From: Candidatus Omnitrophota bacterium | GTDB lineage: Bacteria; Omnitrophota; Gorgyraeia; 2-01-FULL-45-10 | Direction of reading: 5' to 3' | DNA: 6,147 nt | Assembly: GCA_026387135.1 (NCBI GenBank) | Contig: JAPLMH010000153.1 | Span: 1 to 6,147, forward strand | In this document: piece by piece, positions 1 to 6,147 of the stretch | Numbering within the stretch: position 1 is the stretch's first letter | Layout of the letters: each line of letters starts with the position of its first letter | The notes under the pieces: model-generated | The model's database searches: none | Told to the model about the DNA's origin: nothing | The model's input: the letters and a program-made list of their open reading frames with translations, nothing else | Program-made: the position numbers and the translations under genes

Positions 1-5
1 CTCAT
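1..5 (-). other. Possible start codon of the next operon gene (expected proteolipid subunit K), cut by window edge
   Basis: The last codons of subunit I read GAA TGA on the minus strand, and this contains an ATG (bases 5 to 3) overlapping the TGA in the ATGA configuration. The same ATGA overlap is used at the D/I and DUF2764/A junctions here. In related bacterial V-type operons the gene after I encodes the proteolipid K/c subunit, so this could be its start. A GGA triplet lies about 12 bases upstream, which is a weak ribosome binding site. Only five bases are visible, so identity is inferred purely from operon order. Confidence 0.35.
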
Positions 6-1771
6 TCTTTAGTTAGTTCCAGCGGCCTGTAAGGTACGCCGCTCCATGTTAGCCCTACGTGGCCTGAAAATTCAAGCACATTAAGCCTTATACCGTGGAC
101 CAAGACCGATATAGGCCCCAATAATATGTTTATAGTATGCCCCAAAAATATTATTATCGTCTTCACTACAAAATTATCGCCGCCAAATACCCCCGAAAGG
201 GTATTGACCGTATCGGATATGGCTACACCGGCTAAGCCAACCGCGAATAATCTCACATAGGATACGACGTCTGTAAAGTTATTCACGATGCTTAAAGCAA
301 CCGTCCCAAGCCCCTCTCCTATGCCCTTTAGCATATTCTTCTGGGGGTTGGTGAAGAGCACGACCAAAACTATGCCCGTCAAAAGAGCGTAATTAACAAA
401 AGCCGGCAGCGGATCGCTTAATATAAGCGTCTTAGCAAAGAAGAAGGCCGACCATAACACGGCGATCCACCCTACGTCGACGAGGGCTGTCAGCGAAGGG
501 GCCTTCCGGATGGCCTGCCAAATGTGCCCCAGCGTAAGATGAAAAGCGCCTAAAAAGAAACAGAATGTCTGGATGAATTTCGTATCATTCAGGATCGGTA
601 TCAGCGGCTTGTATCCTGCGCTAGAGTACCACTCCTGGCCGAATACGGTGCCGGTCAATATGCCCCAGAATATCGCCCATGAACTGAAGTAGTAGAGAAG
701 AAAGAATATTCTTTTATCCTTGGCCCGGGCGCCGAGTTTAAATTGAGCGATCGCTGTCAGTAGCATATACAGGGCGCCGTAACCCGCGTCGCCGATGATC
801 ATCCCGAAAAATAGGCCCAGGAAGATGAGGAATACTGGGCTCACATCCAGCTCTTTGTATCCGGGGAGGATCTCCAATAATTTATATACCGGCTTTATCA
901 ATGATGCCCACTGTGGGGTGCGTATCAACGTAGGCACCAGGTCTTCATCCGACGGATCGGCGATAAGAATGCCGCACTGTGCTTGCGCCGCATATTCGGA
1001 CACTATCTTTACCTGGTCTATCGGAAGGTACCCTTTTATATAGGATATCCCACCGTCCCCGCCCATGCCCCTGACAGCTTCGTGGAACTCCAGCTCTTTT
1101 TCAAAGGCCCTCTTTATGCAGATGAACCTCTCATGGTAGCACGCGTATTTTCTTATCTCGCTCTTTATCCTTTCAATGATCTCATGGGTCTCGGCAAGCT
1201 TATCCTTCATCTGCTTCAAGCCTAACGAGGGAGCCTCAAGCTCTTTATAAGGCATATCTATCTTCTTGTCTGAAACAACGAGACAGTTGGCCATGCCCCT
1301 TACTGTCGATATAACTTTTAATATAGCCCCTTGGGCCTGCATGCCTAATTCTTTGGGTGGTATCTGATAAAACTTGATATTGAGGCCTCTTCCGATAAGA
1401 TCCGCAATGTCTTTGGGGTCGAAGTCTCCCCACGCTTCCCAGCGGCTTATCTTATCCTTCAAGGACGTCGAATATTCGGAAAGCTGGTCATATCTACTAT
1501 TGGAGTCGGCCAGGTGCTTTGCCGCAAACCGCCAGTCCTTGAGCATCTTAGCGCTCTTGACATCGCATTTTTCGTAGAACTCCGGAAGCGATAATACGCC
1601 TATAGCCTTTTCTATTATACCGAGATCCTCGCGAAGCGAGCTTATATCCTCGCCTTCGGGCGCCTTCAGGTTCTCGACATGAAGAAGCCCGAGATTACGC
1701 AGGCTCTTGACGGCAATGGCGGTATCTTTATCTTGAGTCAAAATAAATACTTTCTTCATCGGCACTATCAT
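2..1771 (-). CDS. atpI: V-type ATP synthase/ATPase subunit I (membrane stator, a-subunit homologue)
   Basis: This is the membrane subunit of the Vo sector, which carries the ion half-channels and links the peripheral stalk to the membrane. The protein has 589 residues, within the usual range for bacterial I subunits. The N-terminal cytoplasmic half (about 1-300) begins MIVPMKK, as is common in the family, and has two charged, helical, coiled-coil-like stretches (about 40-112 and 180-232). From about 305 it is strongly hydrophobic, with roughly seven or eight membrane segments. Visible family motifs are FFGMIIGDAGYG (321-332), GTVFG (374-378), SYVRLFAVGLAG with Arg507 (the expected essential half-channel arginine), and HGIRLNVLEFSGH (559-571) with Arg562 and Glu567. 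The start at 1771 overlaps the subunit D stop as ATGA and has AGAGG seven bases upstream. Met5 is a possible but less supported alternative. Ion choice (H+ or Na+) cannot be read from this subunit. Confidence 0.96.
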   Translation of the reverse strand: MIVPMKKVFILTQDKDTAIAVKSLRNLGLLHVENLKAPEGEDISSLREDLGIIEKAIGVLSLPEFYEKCDVKSAKMLKDWRFAAKHLADSNSRYDQLSEYSTSLKDKISRWEAWGDFDPKDIADLIGRGLNIKFYQIPPKELGMQAQGAILKVISTVRGMANCLVVSDKKIDMPYKELEAPSLGLKQMKDKLAETHEIIERIKSEIRKYACYHERFICIKRAFEKELEFHEAVRGMGGDGGISYIKGYLPIDQVKIVSEYAAQAQCGILIADPSDEDLVPTLIRTPQWASLIKPVYKLLEILPGYKELDVSPVFLIFLGLFFGMIIGDAGYGALYMLLTAIAQFKLGARAKDKRIFFLLYYFSSWAIFWGILTGTVFGQEWYSSAGYKPLIPILNDTKFIQTFCFFLGAFHLTLGHIWQAIRKAPSLTALVDVGWIAVLWSAFFFAKTLILSDPLPAFVNYALLTGIVLVVLFTNPQKNMLKGIGEGLGTVALSIVNNFTDVVSYVRLFAVGLAGVAISDTVNTLSGVFGGDNFVVKTIIIFLGHTINILLGPISVLVHGIRLNVLEFSGHVGLTWSGVPYRPLELTKE

Positions 1772-2385
1772 GTGGCCGCCTCTAGCGCGAACGCCATCTC
1801 TATCTTTCTCTTCGCCGCTTTACTGCGCCCCACGGCATTTGCCATCTGGTCACCTATATATATTTTTATGCGCCTTATAGCCTCTTCGGCTTCGGGGATC
1901 TTCACCTTTTCAAACAAGTTGACTCTCTGCGTAGTCACGCGCAGCTCCTGCCTGAGGACCGCGACGCCCTCTTCCAGCACCTTCATCTCTTCGCGCAATA
2001 TTGCTATCGCCCTCAATCCTTCTATGGCCGCATCGACCCATAATGGAGTTGTAAATAGGTCGTATTCTGCTGTATTGAATTCGCATTTTTCAAAGACGGG
2101 CAGGTCTACCCCGGCCACGTTCTTAAAGCTTTTTGAGACATGCTTAGGCTGTACCCATCTATTGTCGAATGCATTCTTTTCGGAGAGCAGCCCGGCCCAT
2201 TTGATAGAATCGTTCATGGCAACAGCAAGCTTCTCCTGGGCCTCCTGCAGCATTATGTGCTGGCGCAATATCTCCATCTGGATCTGCTGCTTCTTGAGCT
2301 GAAGGGTGGGGAGATAGCGGCTGTACTGCTTCAGGGAGTCTCTCTGTTTTTTTAGTTCGCCTTTTGAAAATCTTCTCTTGGGCAT
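1768..2385 (-). CDS. atpD: V-type ATP synthase/ATPase subunit D (central rotor shaft)
   Basis: Subunit D forms the central shaft that turns inside the A3B3 hexamer and transmits torque to the membrane ring. The 205-residue product is of normal size. It has the expected architecture of two long amphipathic helices (about 8-70 and 120-200), predicted to pair as an antiparallel coiled coil, around a shorter middle region. The C-terminal segment RRVNLFEKVKIPEAEEAIRRI-like (about 153-173: QRVNLFEKV, IPEAEEAIRRIKIYI) is the most recognisable D-family signature. The basic N terminus (MPKRRFSKGELKK) is also typical. The ATG lies 18 bases after the subunit B stop, in the same frame, with no purine-rich ribosome binding site between them. 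Its stop overlaps the subunit I start by ATGA. A long plus-strand reading frame covers much of this gene but resembles no protein family. Confidence 0.93.
   Translation of the reverse strand: MPKRRFSKGELKKQRDSLKQYSRYLPTLQLKKQQIQMEILRQHIMLQEAQEKLAVAMNDSIKWAGLLSEKNAFDNRWVQPKHVSKSFKNVAGVDLPVFEKCEFNTAEYDLFTTPLWVDAAIEGLRAIAILREEMKVLEEGVAVLRQELRVTTQRVNLFEKVKIPEAEEAIRRIKIYIGDQMANAVGRSKAAKRKIEMAFALEAAT
1779..1783 (-). promoter_or_regulatory. Ribosome binding site for subunit I
   Basis: The minus strand reads AGAGG here, seven bases before the ATG at 1771. It lies inside the end of the subunit D gene and supports the upstream MIVPMKK start over the internal Met5 at 1759. Confidence 0.6.
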
Positions 2386-2403
2386 GGGGTGAGGGTTAGA
2401 GGC

Positions 2404-3702
2404 CTATTTTCTTTCAGGCCAGTATTTTTCTATCAAAGATTTTTTTATTCCGGTCTCTTCCGGAGTGAAACATTCGGCCATGATCTGCCAGCCCCGGTCG
2501 AGCGCATCCTCAAGTTGAATATTGACGTCGAGTGACATCATCTGCTTCTCGAATAGCCTGCCGTAGGCCAAAAGCTTCTTGTCCCAGGCGCTCATCTGGA
2601 AACCCATAGACTGCTTTTCAATAGTTTCACGGTAGTTGGCGAATAGTTGTATCATAGTATCCATGATAGTCCTGTGGTCGTCACGCGTCTTACCGTTCAC
2701 CTGCTGCTTCAGCCTGCTTAAAGACCCGAAAGGCTCGATGACGCCGTTCTTCAGATAAAATTGACCTTCGGTAATATAGCCGGTGTTGTCAGGCACGGGA
2801 TGCGTTACGTCGTCTCCCGGCATTGTAGTGACGGCCAGTATCGTGATCGATCCAGCCGTATCAAAGTCTACCGCCTTTTCATATCGCGCGGCAAGCTGAC
2901 TGTAGAGATCACCCGGATATCCGCGGTTGGACGGGACCTGTTCCATGGTGATCGATATCTCTTTGAGGGCGTCGGCGAAGTTGGTCATATCCGTCAAGAG
3001 GACCAGGACCTTCTTGCCGTGAAGCGCCGCTTCTTCCGCGACGGCCAGGCTTATATCCGGCACCAAAAGGCACTCTACCGTAGGGTCCGCTGCCGTATGT
3101 ATAAAGAATATGCTCCGCGAAAGAGCTCCGGCATTCTCGATCTTCTCCCTGAAGAATAAGTAGTCGTCATATTTGAGCCCCATGCCGCCCAGTATTATTA
3201 TATCGACCTCGGCCTGTATCGCTATCCTAGCAAGAAGTTCGTTATACGGCTCTCCCGCGATCGAAAATATGGGAAGCTTCTGGCTCTCGACAAGAGAGTT
3301 GAAGACGTCTATCATCGGTATGCCAGTACGTATCATCTTATTCGGGATGATCCTCTTCACCGGGTTTACCGGAGGGCCGCCGATATCTATGATATTGTCG
3401 GTGAGGATGGGGCCTTTGTCGAGGGGTAGTCCGCTCCCATTAAATATGCGCCCCAGGAGATTTTCACCGCTCGCTACGCGCATCGGATGGCTTAAGAATC
3501 GCACCTTATCTCCCGTCGATATGCCTTTGCTTCCGGCAAAGACCTGCAACGAGACGAGCTTGCCGTCAAGACGTATCACCTGAGCGAGCGACGTGCCTCT
3601 TCTTGTCGTGACCTCGGCTATATCGTTATAGCCTACGCCTTCGGCCTCTACGGTGATGACATCTCCGGCTATCTGGACTATATCCGTATATACTTTATGC
3701 AC
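2404..3702 (-). CDS. atpB: V-type ATP synthase/ATPase subunit B (non-catalytic nucleotide-binding subunit)
   Basis: Subunit B alternates with A in the soluble head. It contributes to the catalytic interface but does not hydrolyse ATP efficiently itself. The product has 432 residues, normal for the bacterial type. An N-terminal beta-barrel domain (about 1-70) is followed by the nucleotide-binding fold and a C-terminal helical domain (from about 340). The P-loop position reads FSIAGEPYNELLARIA (146-161) and lacks the GxxxxGK[ST] lysine, as expected for B. The Walker-B-like strand is VLVLLTDMTNFADALKEI (Asp238). PSNRGYPGDLYSQLAARYEKA (257-277) and HPVPDNTGYITEG (301-313) are B hallmarks. SLSR ends in Arg330, the probable arginine finger toward the A catalytic site. 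The start is GTG at 3702, overlapping the subunit A stop by eight bases, with AAGGA eight bases upstream. The wording matches Chlamydia/spirochaete-type B subunits more than Thermus or archaeal ones. Confidence 0.97.
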   Translation of the reverse strand: MHKVYTDIVQIAGDVITVEAEGVGYNDIAEVTTRRGTSLAQVIRLDGKLVSLQVFAGSKGISTGDKVRFLSHPMRVASGENLLGRIFNGSGLPLDKGPILTDNIIDIGGPPVNPVKRIIPNKMIRTGIPMIDVFNSLVESQKLPIFSIAGEPYNELLARIAIQAEVDIIILGGMGLKYDDYLFFREKIENAGALSRSIFFIHTAADPTVECLLVPDISLAVAEEAALHGKKVLVLLTDMTNFADALKEISITMEQVPSNRGYPGDLYSQLAARYEKAVDFDTAGSITILAVTTMPGDDVTHPVPDNTGYITEGQFYLKNGVIEPFGSLSRLKQQVNGKTRDDHRTIMDTMIQLFANYRETIEKQSMGFQMSAWDKKLLAYGRLFEKQMMSLDVNIQLEDALDRGWQIMAECFTPEETGIKKSLIEKYWPERK

Positions 3703-5449
3703 TTATCTTTTCCTTGTTGCCCGACTTCTCTAACAAAACGGCCCTGATCTCTCTCTCGGCCTTTTCAAAACCGGGAGTCTTCCATTGAATGGAGTTCCAC
3801 CCCTTAAATAGTTGTCTTAATTTTTGGAAAAACCGGAGGGCATCCTCTTTACCGGGCAGTTCAAACTCCTCTTTTAAAACATTCTGGTGTATAAAAGAGA
3901 ATATGTATTTCTGTCTGTCTGCCGGCGTCTCTTCATCGACCTCATCAAAGGCGTTCTGCTGCAGATATACGAAGTCGAAGAATTCGCCCTTAAGATAATC
4001 TATGTAATCCGCGACGGACGTTCCCTCTTCGCCTATGACCTTCATCATCTGCATTACGTCATTGCTTTTGCGCAGCACGCGATGCGCGTATGCAACCTCT
4101 TCCTCGTCTATGAAGCTCTTATACTTAGACCAGCTCAAGAGAGGGTCTATGGCCGGATAGCGCCTGGCGTCCGACCTTTCGCGGGAAAGGCCGTGGAAAG
4201 CGCCTACCACTTTAAGCGTGGCTTGGGTCACCGGCTCTTCGAAGTTACCTCCAGCGGGCGAGACCGTGCCGCCTATAGTTACGGAACCTTTACTGCCGTC
4301 GTTGAGATTCACGACGCCCGCTCTTTCATAGAATGACGCTATCCTCGATTCAAGATATGCCGGGAATGCTTCTTCGCCCGGTATCTCCTCGAGCCTTCCG
4401 GACATCTCTCTCATGGCCTGCGCCCATCTCGAAGTCGAGTCAGCTAATAAAAGCACGTTCAAGCCCATCTGACGGTAGTATTCGGCTATCGTAACGGCCG
4501 TATAGACGCTCGCTTCACGCGCCGCCACCGGCATGGAGCTGGTATTGCATATTATAACGGTCCTGTCTATGAGAGGCTTGCCTGTGCGCGGATCTTTTAT
4601 TGATGGGAAGGTCTTCAGTGTCTCGACTACTTCTCCGGCCCTCTCTCCGCAGGCGGCTATGATCACTATGTCGACCTCCGCATATCTGCTGGTAAGCTGC
4701 TGGAGCACCGTCTTGCCCGCGCCGAAAGGCCCTGGGATGCAGTAAGTCCCTCCCAACGCGACAGGAAAGAGCGAATCTATCAGCCTCATCCTTGTGACAA
4801 GAGGCGTTGACGGCTTTAGCTTCTCGGCGTATGCCTTTATCGGTATCTTCACGGGCCATATCTGCTGCATATAGACGCTGTGGGGTCTTCCGTTCTGGTC
4901 TTTCAGTTCAGCAACCGCTGTCTTCAGATCATAACGGCCATGTGGCACGACGCTTACGACCTCGAGATCACCCTGGAGCTGGAACGGCACCATTATGTAA
5001 TGCTTAAATATCTTTTCCGGGACGAACCCAACGCGCGATCCGCCGCTCAAGAGGTCGCCCTTCTTGACCATCGGCGTAAACTCCCATTCCGTCTCGTCGG
5101 GCAGGGCTTCCATATATGCACCGCGCTTTAAGAAGAACCCGTATTTTTCGGCCAGATGCGGTAGGGGGTTCTGCAAGCCGTCGAATATCTGGCCCAGGAG
5201 CCCGGGGCCGAGCTCCACAGAAAGAAGCTCCCCGGTAAATTCAACTTCCTCTCCGATAATTATTCCGGTTGTCGTCTCAAAGACCTGCATCTCTGCCCTG
5301 TTGCCTCTCACGCGTATGACCTCGGCCTTCAGGCGCTCCGCGCCATGCGCGATATAAGCGACTTCGTTCTGAACGATCGTGAACGCCGTCTCGGCCATGA
5401 CCATATTCCCGTTGACCCTTACTATGCGGCCCGTTCTCTTCTCTGTCAT
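3695..5449 (-). CDS. atpA: V-type ATP synthase/ATPase subunit A (catalytic subunit)
   Basis: This is the catalytic subunit of the A3B3 head, which interconverts ATP hydrolysis or synthesis with shaft rotation. The product has 584 residues, typical of bacterial A subunits. Domains in order are a beta-barrel (about 1-75), the non-homologous insertion specific to A subunits (about 110-200, which sets A apart from B and F1-beta), the nucleotide-binding core (about 215-440) and a C-terminal helical domain. The Walker A loop is GPFGAGKT (240-247, Lys246). CGERAGE (267-273) holds the expected catalytic glutamate Glu269. Walker B is LLLADSTSRWA (333-343, Asp337). GGNFEEPVTQ (400-409), followed by GAFHGLSRERSDARRYP (416-432), is the bacterial-subclass form of a region that differs in archaea. 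The ATG overlaps the upstream DUF2764 stop as ATGA, and AGAGGAA lies 11 bases upstream. All active-site residues I can check are intact, so the enzyme looks functional. Direction (pump or synthase) cannot be told from sequence. Confidence 0.98.
   Translation of the reverse strand: MTEKRTGRIVRVNGNMVMAETAFTIVQNEVAYIAHGAERLKAEVIRVRGNRAEMQVFETTTGIIIGEEVEFTGELLSVELGPGLLGQIFDGLQNPLPHLAEKYGFFLKRGAYMEALPDETEWEFTPMVKKGDLLSGGSRVGFVPEKIFKHYIMVPFQLQGDLEVVSVVPHGRYDLKTAVAELKDQNGRPHSVYMQQIWPVKIPIKAYAEKLKPSTPLVTRMRLIDSLFPVALGGTYCIPGPFGAGKTVLQQLTSRYAEVDIVIIAACGERAGEVVETLKTFPSIKDPRTGKPLIDRTVIICNTSSMPVAAREASVYTAVTIAEYYRQMGLNVLLLADSTSRWAQAMREMSGRLEEIPGEEAFPAYLESRIASFYERAGVVNLNDGSKGSVTIGGTVSPAGGNFEEPVTQATLKVVGAFHGLSRERSDARRYPAIDPLLSWSKYKSFIDEEEVAYAHRVLRKSNDVMQMMKVIGEEGTSVADYIDYLKGEFFDFVYLQQNAFDEVDEETPADRQKYIFSFIHQNVLKEEFELPGKEDALRFFQKLRQLFKGWNSIQWKTPGFEKAEREIRAVLLEKSGNKEKISA
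3711..3715 (-). promoter_or_regulatory. Ribosome binding site for subunit B (supports the GTG start)
   Basis: The minus strand reads AAGGA inside the end of the subunit A gene, with eight bases between it and the GTG at 3702. This near-ideal spacing, together with the alignment of the N terminus to B-family proteins, decides the GTG start. Confidence 0.7.
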
Positions 5450-5946
5450 GCTGTGAGGGCTTCCTCTAAAAGTTTAGGCGCGTCCGCCGTTCTTACGCGT
5501 TCCCATTTTTCCAGTATCGATAATTTACGCGCGTATATCATGAGTATATCCATATCAAAATAATGGCCGATCGAAAGTTCGTCCAAAAATCTCCACCGGT
5601 CCAGGTCCAGCATCTTCTCCCGGTCTATTACCGACGGGTTACGATAAGCGCCGGATGCTATATGCGAGATCCACCCATCCGCATATCCGTCTCTTCTTAA
5701 ATATTTGGATGCGTCAAGGTGCTTACGCTGAGCCCTTATCTTTACAAGCTCATTTCTTAAGGCTGTTTCAAAATCATGGTACCTATCCTCTCCATCGTCT
5801 TTGAGAGAGCTCTTTAACGCTTCGAGGTCGTCGGAAGAGATAAGGCCTGCGCACATGGAAAAGAACTTCTCCATTCCAAAGGGCGGCTTTGTCCCGAAAT
5901 GGAGCACGGGCAAGCTTGAGATAAGATATATGTAGTATCCGGACAT
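5446..5946 (-). CDS. DUF2764 family protein of V-type ATPase operons (candidate C/d-subunit analogue)
   Basis: This 166-residue soluble protein is encoded between subunits E and A. It resembles the DUF2764 family, found at this exact place in V-type operons of Chlamydiae, Bacteroidetes and spirochaetes; the assignment rests on the YYIYLISSLPVL start (4-15), the PPFGMEKFF stretch (21-29), the size and the position. It has no signal peptide or membrane segment and is rich in charged helices. In Thermus-like and Enterococcus operons the E-to-A interval holds the C (d) subunit, which seats the shaft on the proteolipid ring. The C-terminal part here (IGHYFDMDILMIYARKLSILEKWERV, about 126-151, split at 20) has the aromatic/aliphatic helix plus basic pattern of the end of C/d subunits, and the YxYL start is also reminiscent. 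A shortened or diverged C/d role is therefore an inference, not shown. Its ATG follows the subunit E stop by one base, with GAAAGAG seven bases upstream, and its stop overlaps the A start. Confidence 0.8.
   Translation of the reverse strand: MSGYYIYLISSLPVLHFGTKPPFGMEKFFSMCAGLISSDDLEALKSSLKDDGEDRYHDFETALRNELVKIRAQRKHLDASKYLRRDGYADGWISHIASGAYRNPSVIDREKMLDLDRWRFLDELSIGHYFDMDILMIYARKLSILEKWERVRTADAPKLLEEALTA
5461..5467 (-). promoter_or_regulatory. Ribosome binding site for subunit A
   Basis: The minus strand reads AGAGGAA within the 3' end of the DUF2764 gene, 11 bases before the ATG at 5449. The spacing is slightly long but acceptable. The ATGA overlap adds translational coupling. Confidence 0.5.
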
Positions 5947-5947
5947 C

Positions 5948-6147
5948 CTATATCTCTTTCAGTATCTGGGAGAGCTTCGGCCTTATGTAAGAACCTATAT
6001 ATTCGGCAAGCGCTTTGTCGGTAAAGTCATAATAAGACTTGCCATGGTCGTAACTTATAGTGAGCCCGCCGCGTATATCCTCGGAGGGTTTCAGAACAAG
6101 GTGTTTTTTGAGCTCGTCGGATAATTCGGGCATGAATAGGCTCGCTA
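5948..6147 (-). CDS. atpE: V-type ATP synthase/ATPase subunit E, C-terminal part (cut by window edge)
   Basis: The frame stays open to the right edge (codons GCG AGC CTA TTC precede the ATG at 6133), so this is the last 65 or so codons of a longer gene and Met at 6133 is probably internal. Subunit E usually has about 200 residues and forms the peripheral stalk that holds the A3B3 head still. The visible segment fits the end of the E-family C-terminal domain: a GGLTISYDHGKSYYDFTDKA stretch (a beta-hairpin with the family's GGxxI...D pattern), then a helix LAEYIGSYIRPKLSQILKEI. Position immediately upstream of DUF2764 and subunit A agrees with the Chlamydia-type gene order. The N-terminal coiled coil, promoter and start lie outside the window, so identity rests on this short piece and context. 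Confidence 0.78.
   Translation of the reverse strand, partial: ASLFMPELSDELKKHLVLKPSEDIRGGLTISYDHGKSYYDFTDKALAEYIGSYIRPKLSQILKEI

Noticed and set aside
1757..1759. Alternative start of subunit I at Met5
   Set aside because: The ATG at 1771 has a better-placed AGAGG, forms an ATGA overlap with D, and the MIVPMKK beginning is common in the family.
1679..2302. 207-residue plus-strand reading frame opposite subunit D and the start of subunit I
   Set aside because: It lies antisense to a clearly recognisable D subunit. Its translation is serine/alanine/phenylalanine-rich low-information sequence resembling no family, and it arises from codon bias of the real gene.
2404..2406. TAG between B and D as a recoded (read-through) stop producing a B-D fusion
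   Set aside because: B and D are separate subunits with different stoichiometry in all known V-type enzymes, and D has its own ATG with a normal family N terminus.
3173..3583. 136-residue plus-strand reading frame opposite subunit B
   Set aside because: Fully antisense to the conserved core of B, with no family resemblance or own ribosome binding context.
3887..4336. 149-residue plus-strand reading frame opposite the C-terminal part of subunit A
   Set aside because: Antisense shadow of strongly conserved A-subunit sequence, with no independent support.
4515..4859. 114-residue minus-strand reading frame inside subunit A
   Set aside because: Out-of-frame shadow across the Walker A region; Arg/His/Asp-rich and non-protein-like.
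5948..6133. A free-standing 61-residue small protein starting at the ATG at 6133
   Set aside because: The frame is open upstream to the window edge and the sequence looks like the C terminus of subunit E, so it is a truncated larger gene.

Overview
This window is a single, tightly packed minus-strand operon for a bacterial V/A-type (rotary) ATPase. Read in the direction of transcription, from high to low coordinates, it holds the 3' end of subunit E, a DUF2764-type small protein, subunit A (catalytic), subunit B (non-catalytic), subunit D (central shaft) and subunit I (membrane stator). A likely start codon for the next gene, expected to be the proteolipid K/c subunit, lies at the left edge. 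Five genes are complete. Subunit E is cut by the right edge.

The gene order E - DUF2764 - A - B - D - I - (K) is the arrangement known from Chlamydiae, Bacteroidetes and some spirochaetes. It differs from the Thermus, Enterococcus or archaeal order, which includes separate F, C and often G/H genes. The A and B protein sequences also carry the wording of that bacterial subclass, for example the GAFHGLSRERSDARRYP stretch in A and the GEPYNELLARIA stretch in B. Codon use is mixed (near-balanced GC, with many ATA isoleucine and AGG/AGA arginine codons). Together these point to an uncultured or environmental Gram-negative-type bacterium of the PVC/Omnitrophota or Bacteroidetes/spirochaete neighbourhood. 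The phylum guess is weak.

The genes work as one machine. A and B form the nucleotide-binding hexamer and D the rotating shaft. E is a peripheral stalk component, and I anchors the stator and carries the ion half-channel arginine against the (off-window) proteolipid ring. The DUF2764 protein sits where the C/d subunit gene lies in other V-type operons and may be its functional stand-in. No F gene is present between E and I.

All gene junctions are overlaps or very short gaps (ATGA, 8-base overlap, 1-base gap, 18-base gap), implying translational coupling. There is no gene-free stretch over 18 bases, and no promoter, terminator, RNA gene, mobile element or CRISPR was seen. The plus strand carries only shadow reading frames. 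I found no evidence of a wholly new system. The points most worth a second look are the DUF2764 protein and the missing F/C subunits.
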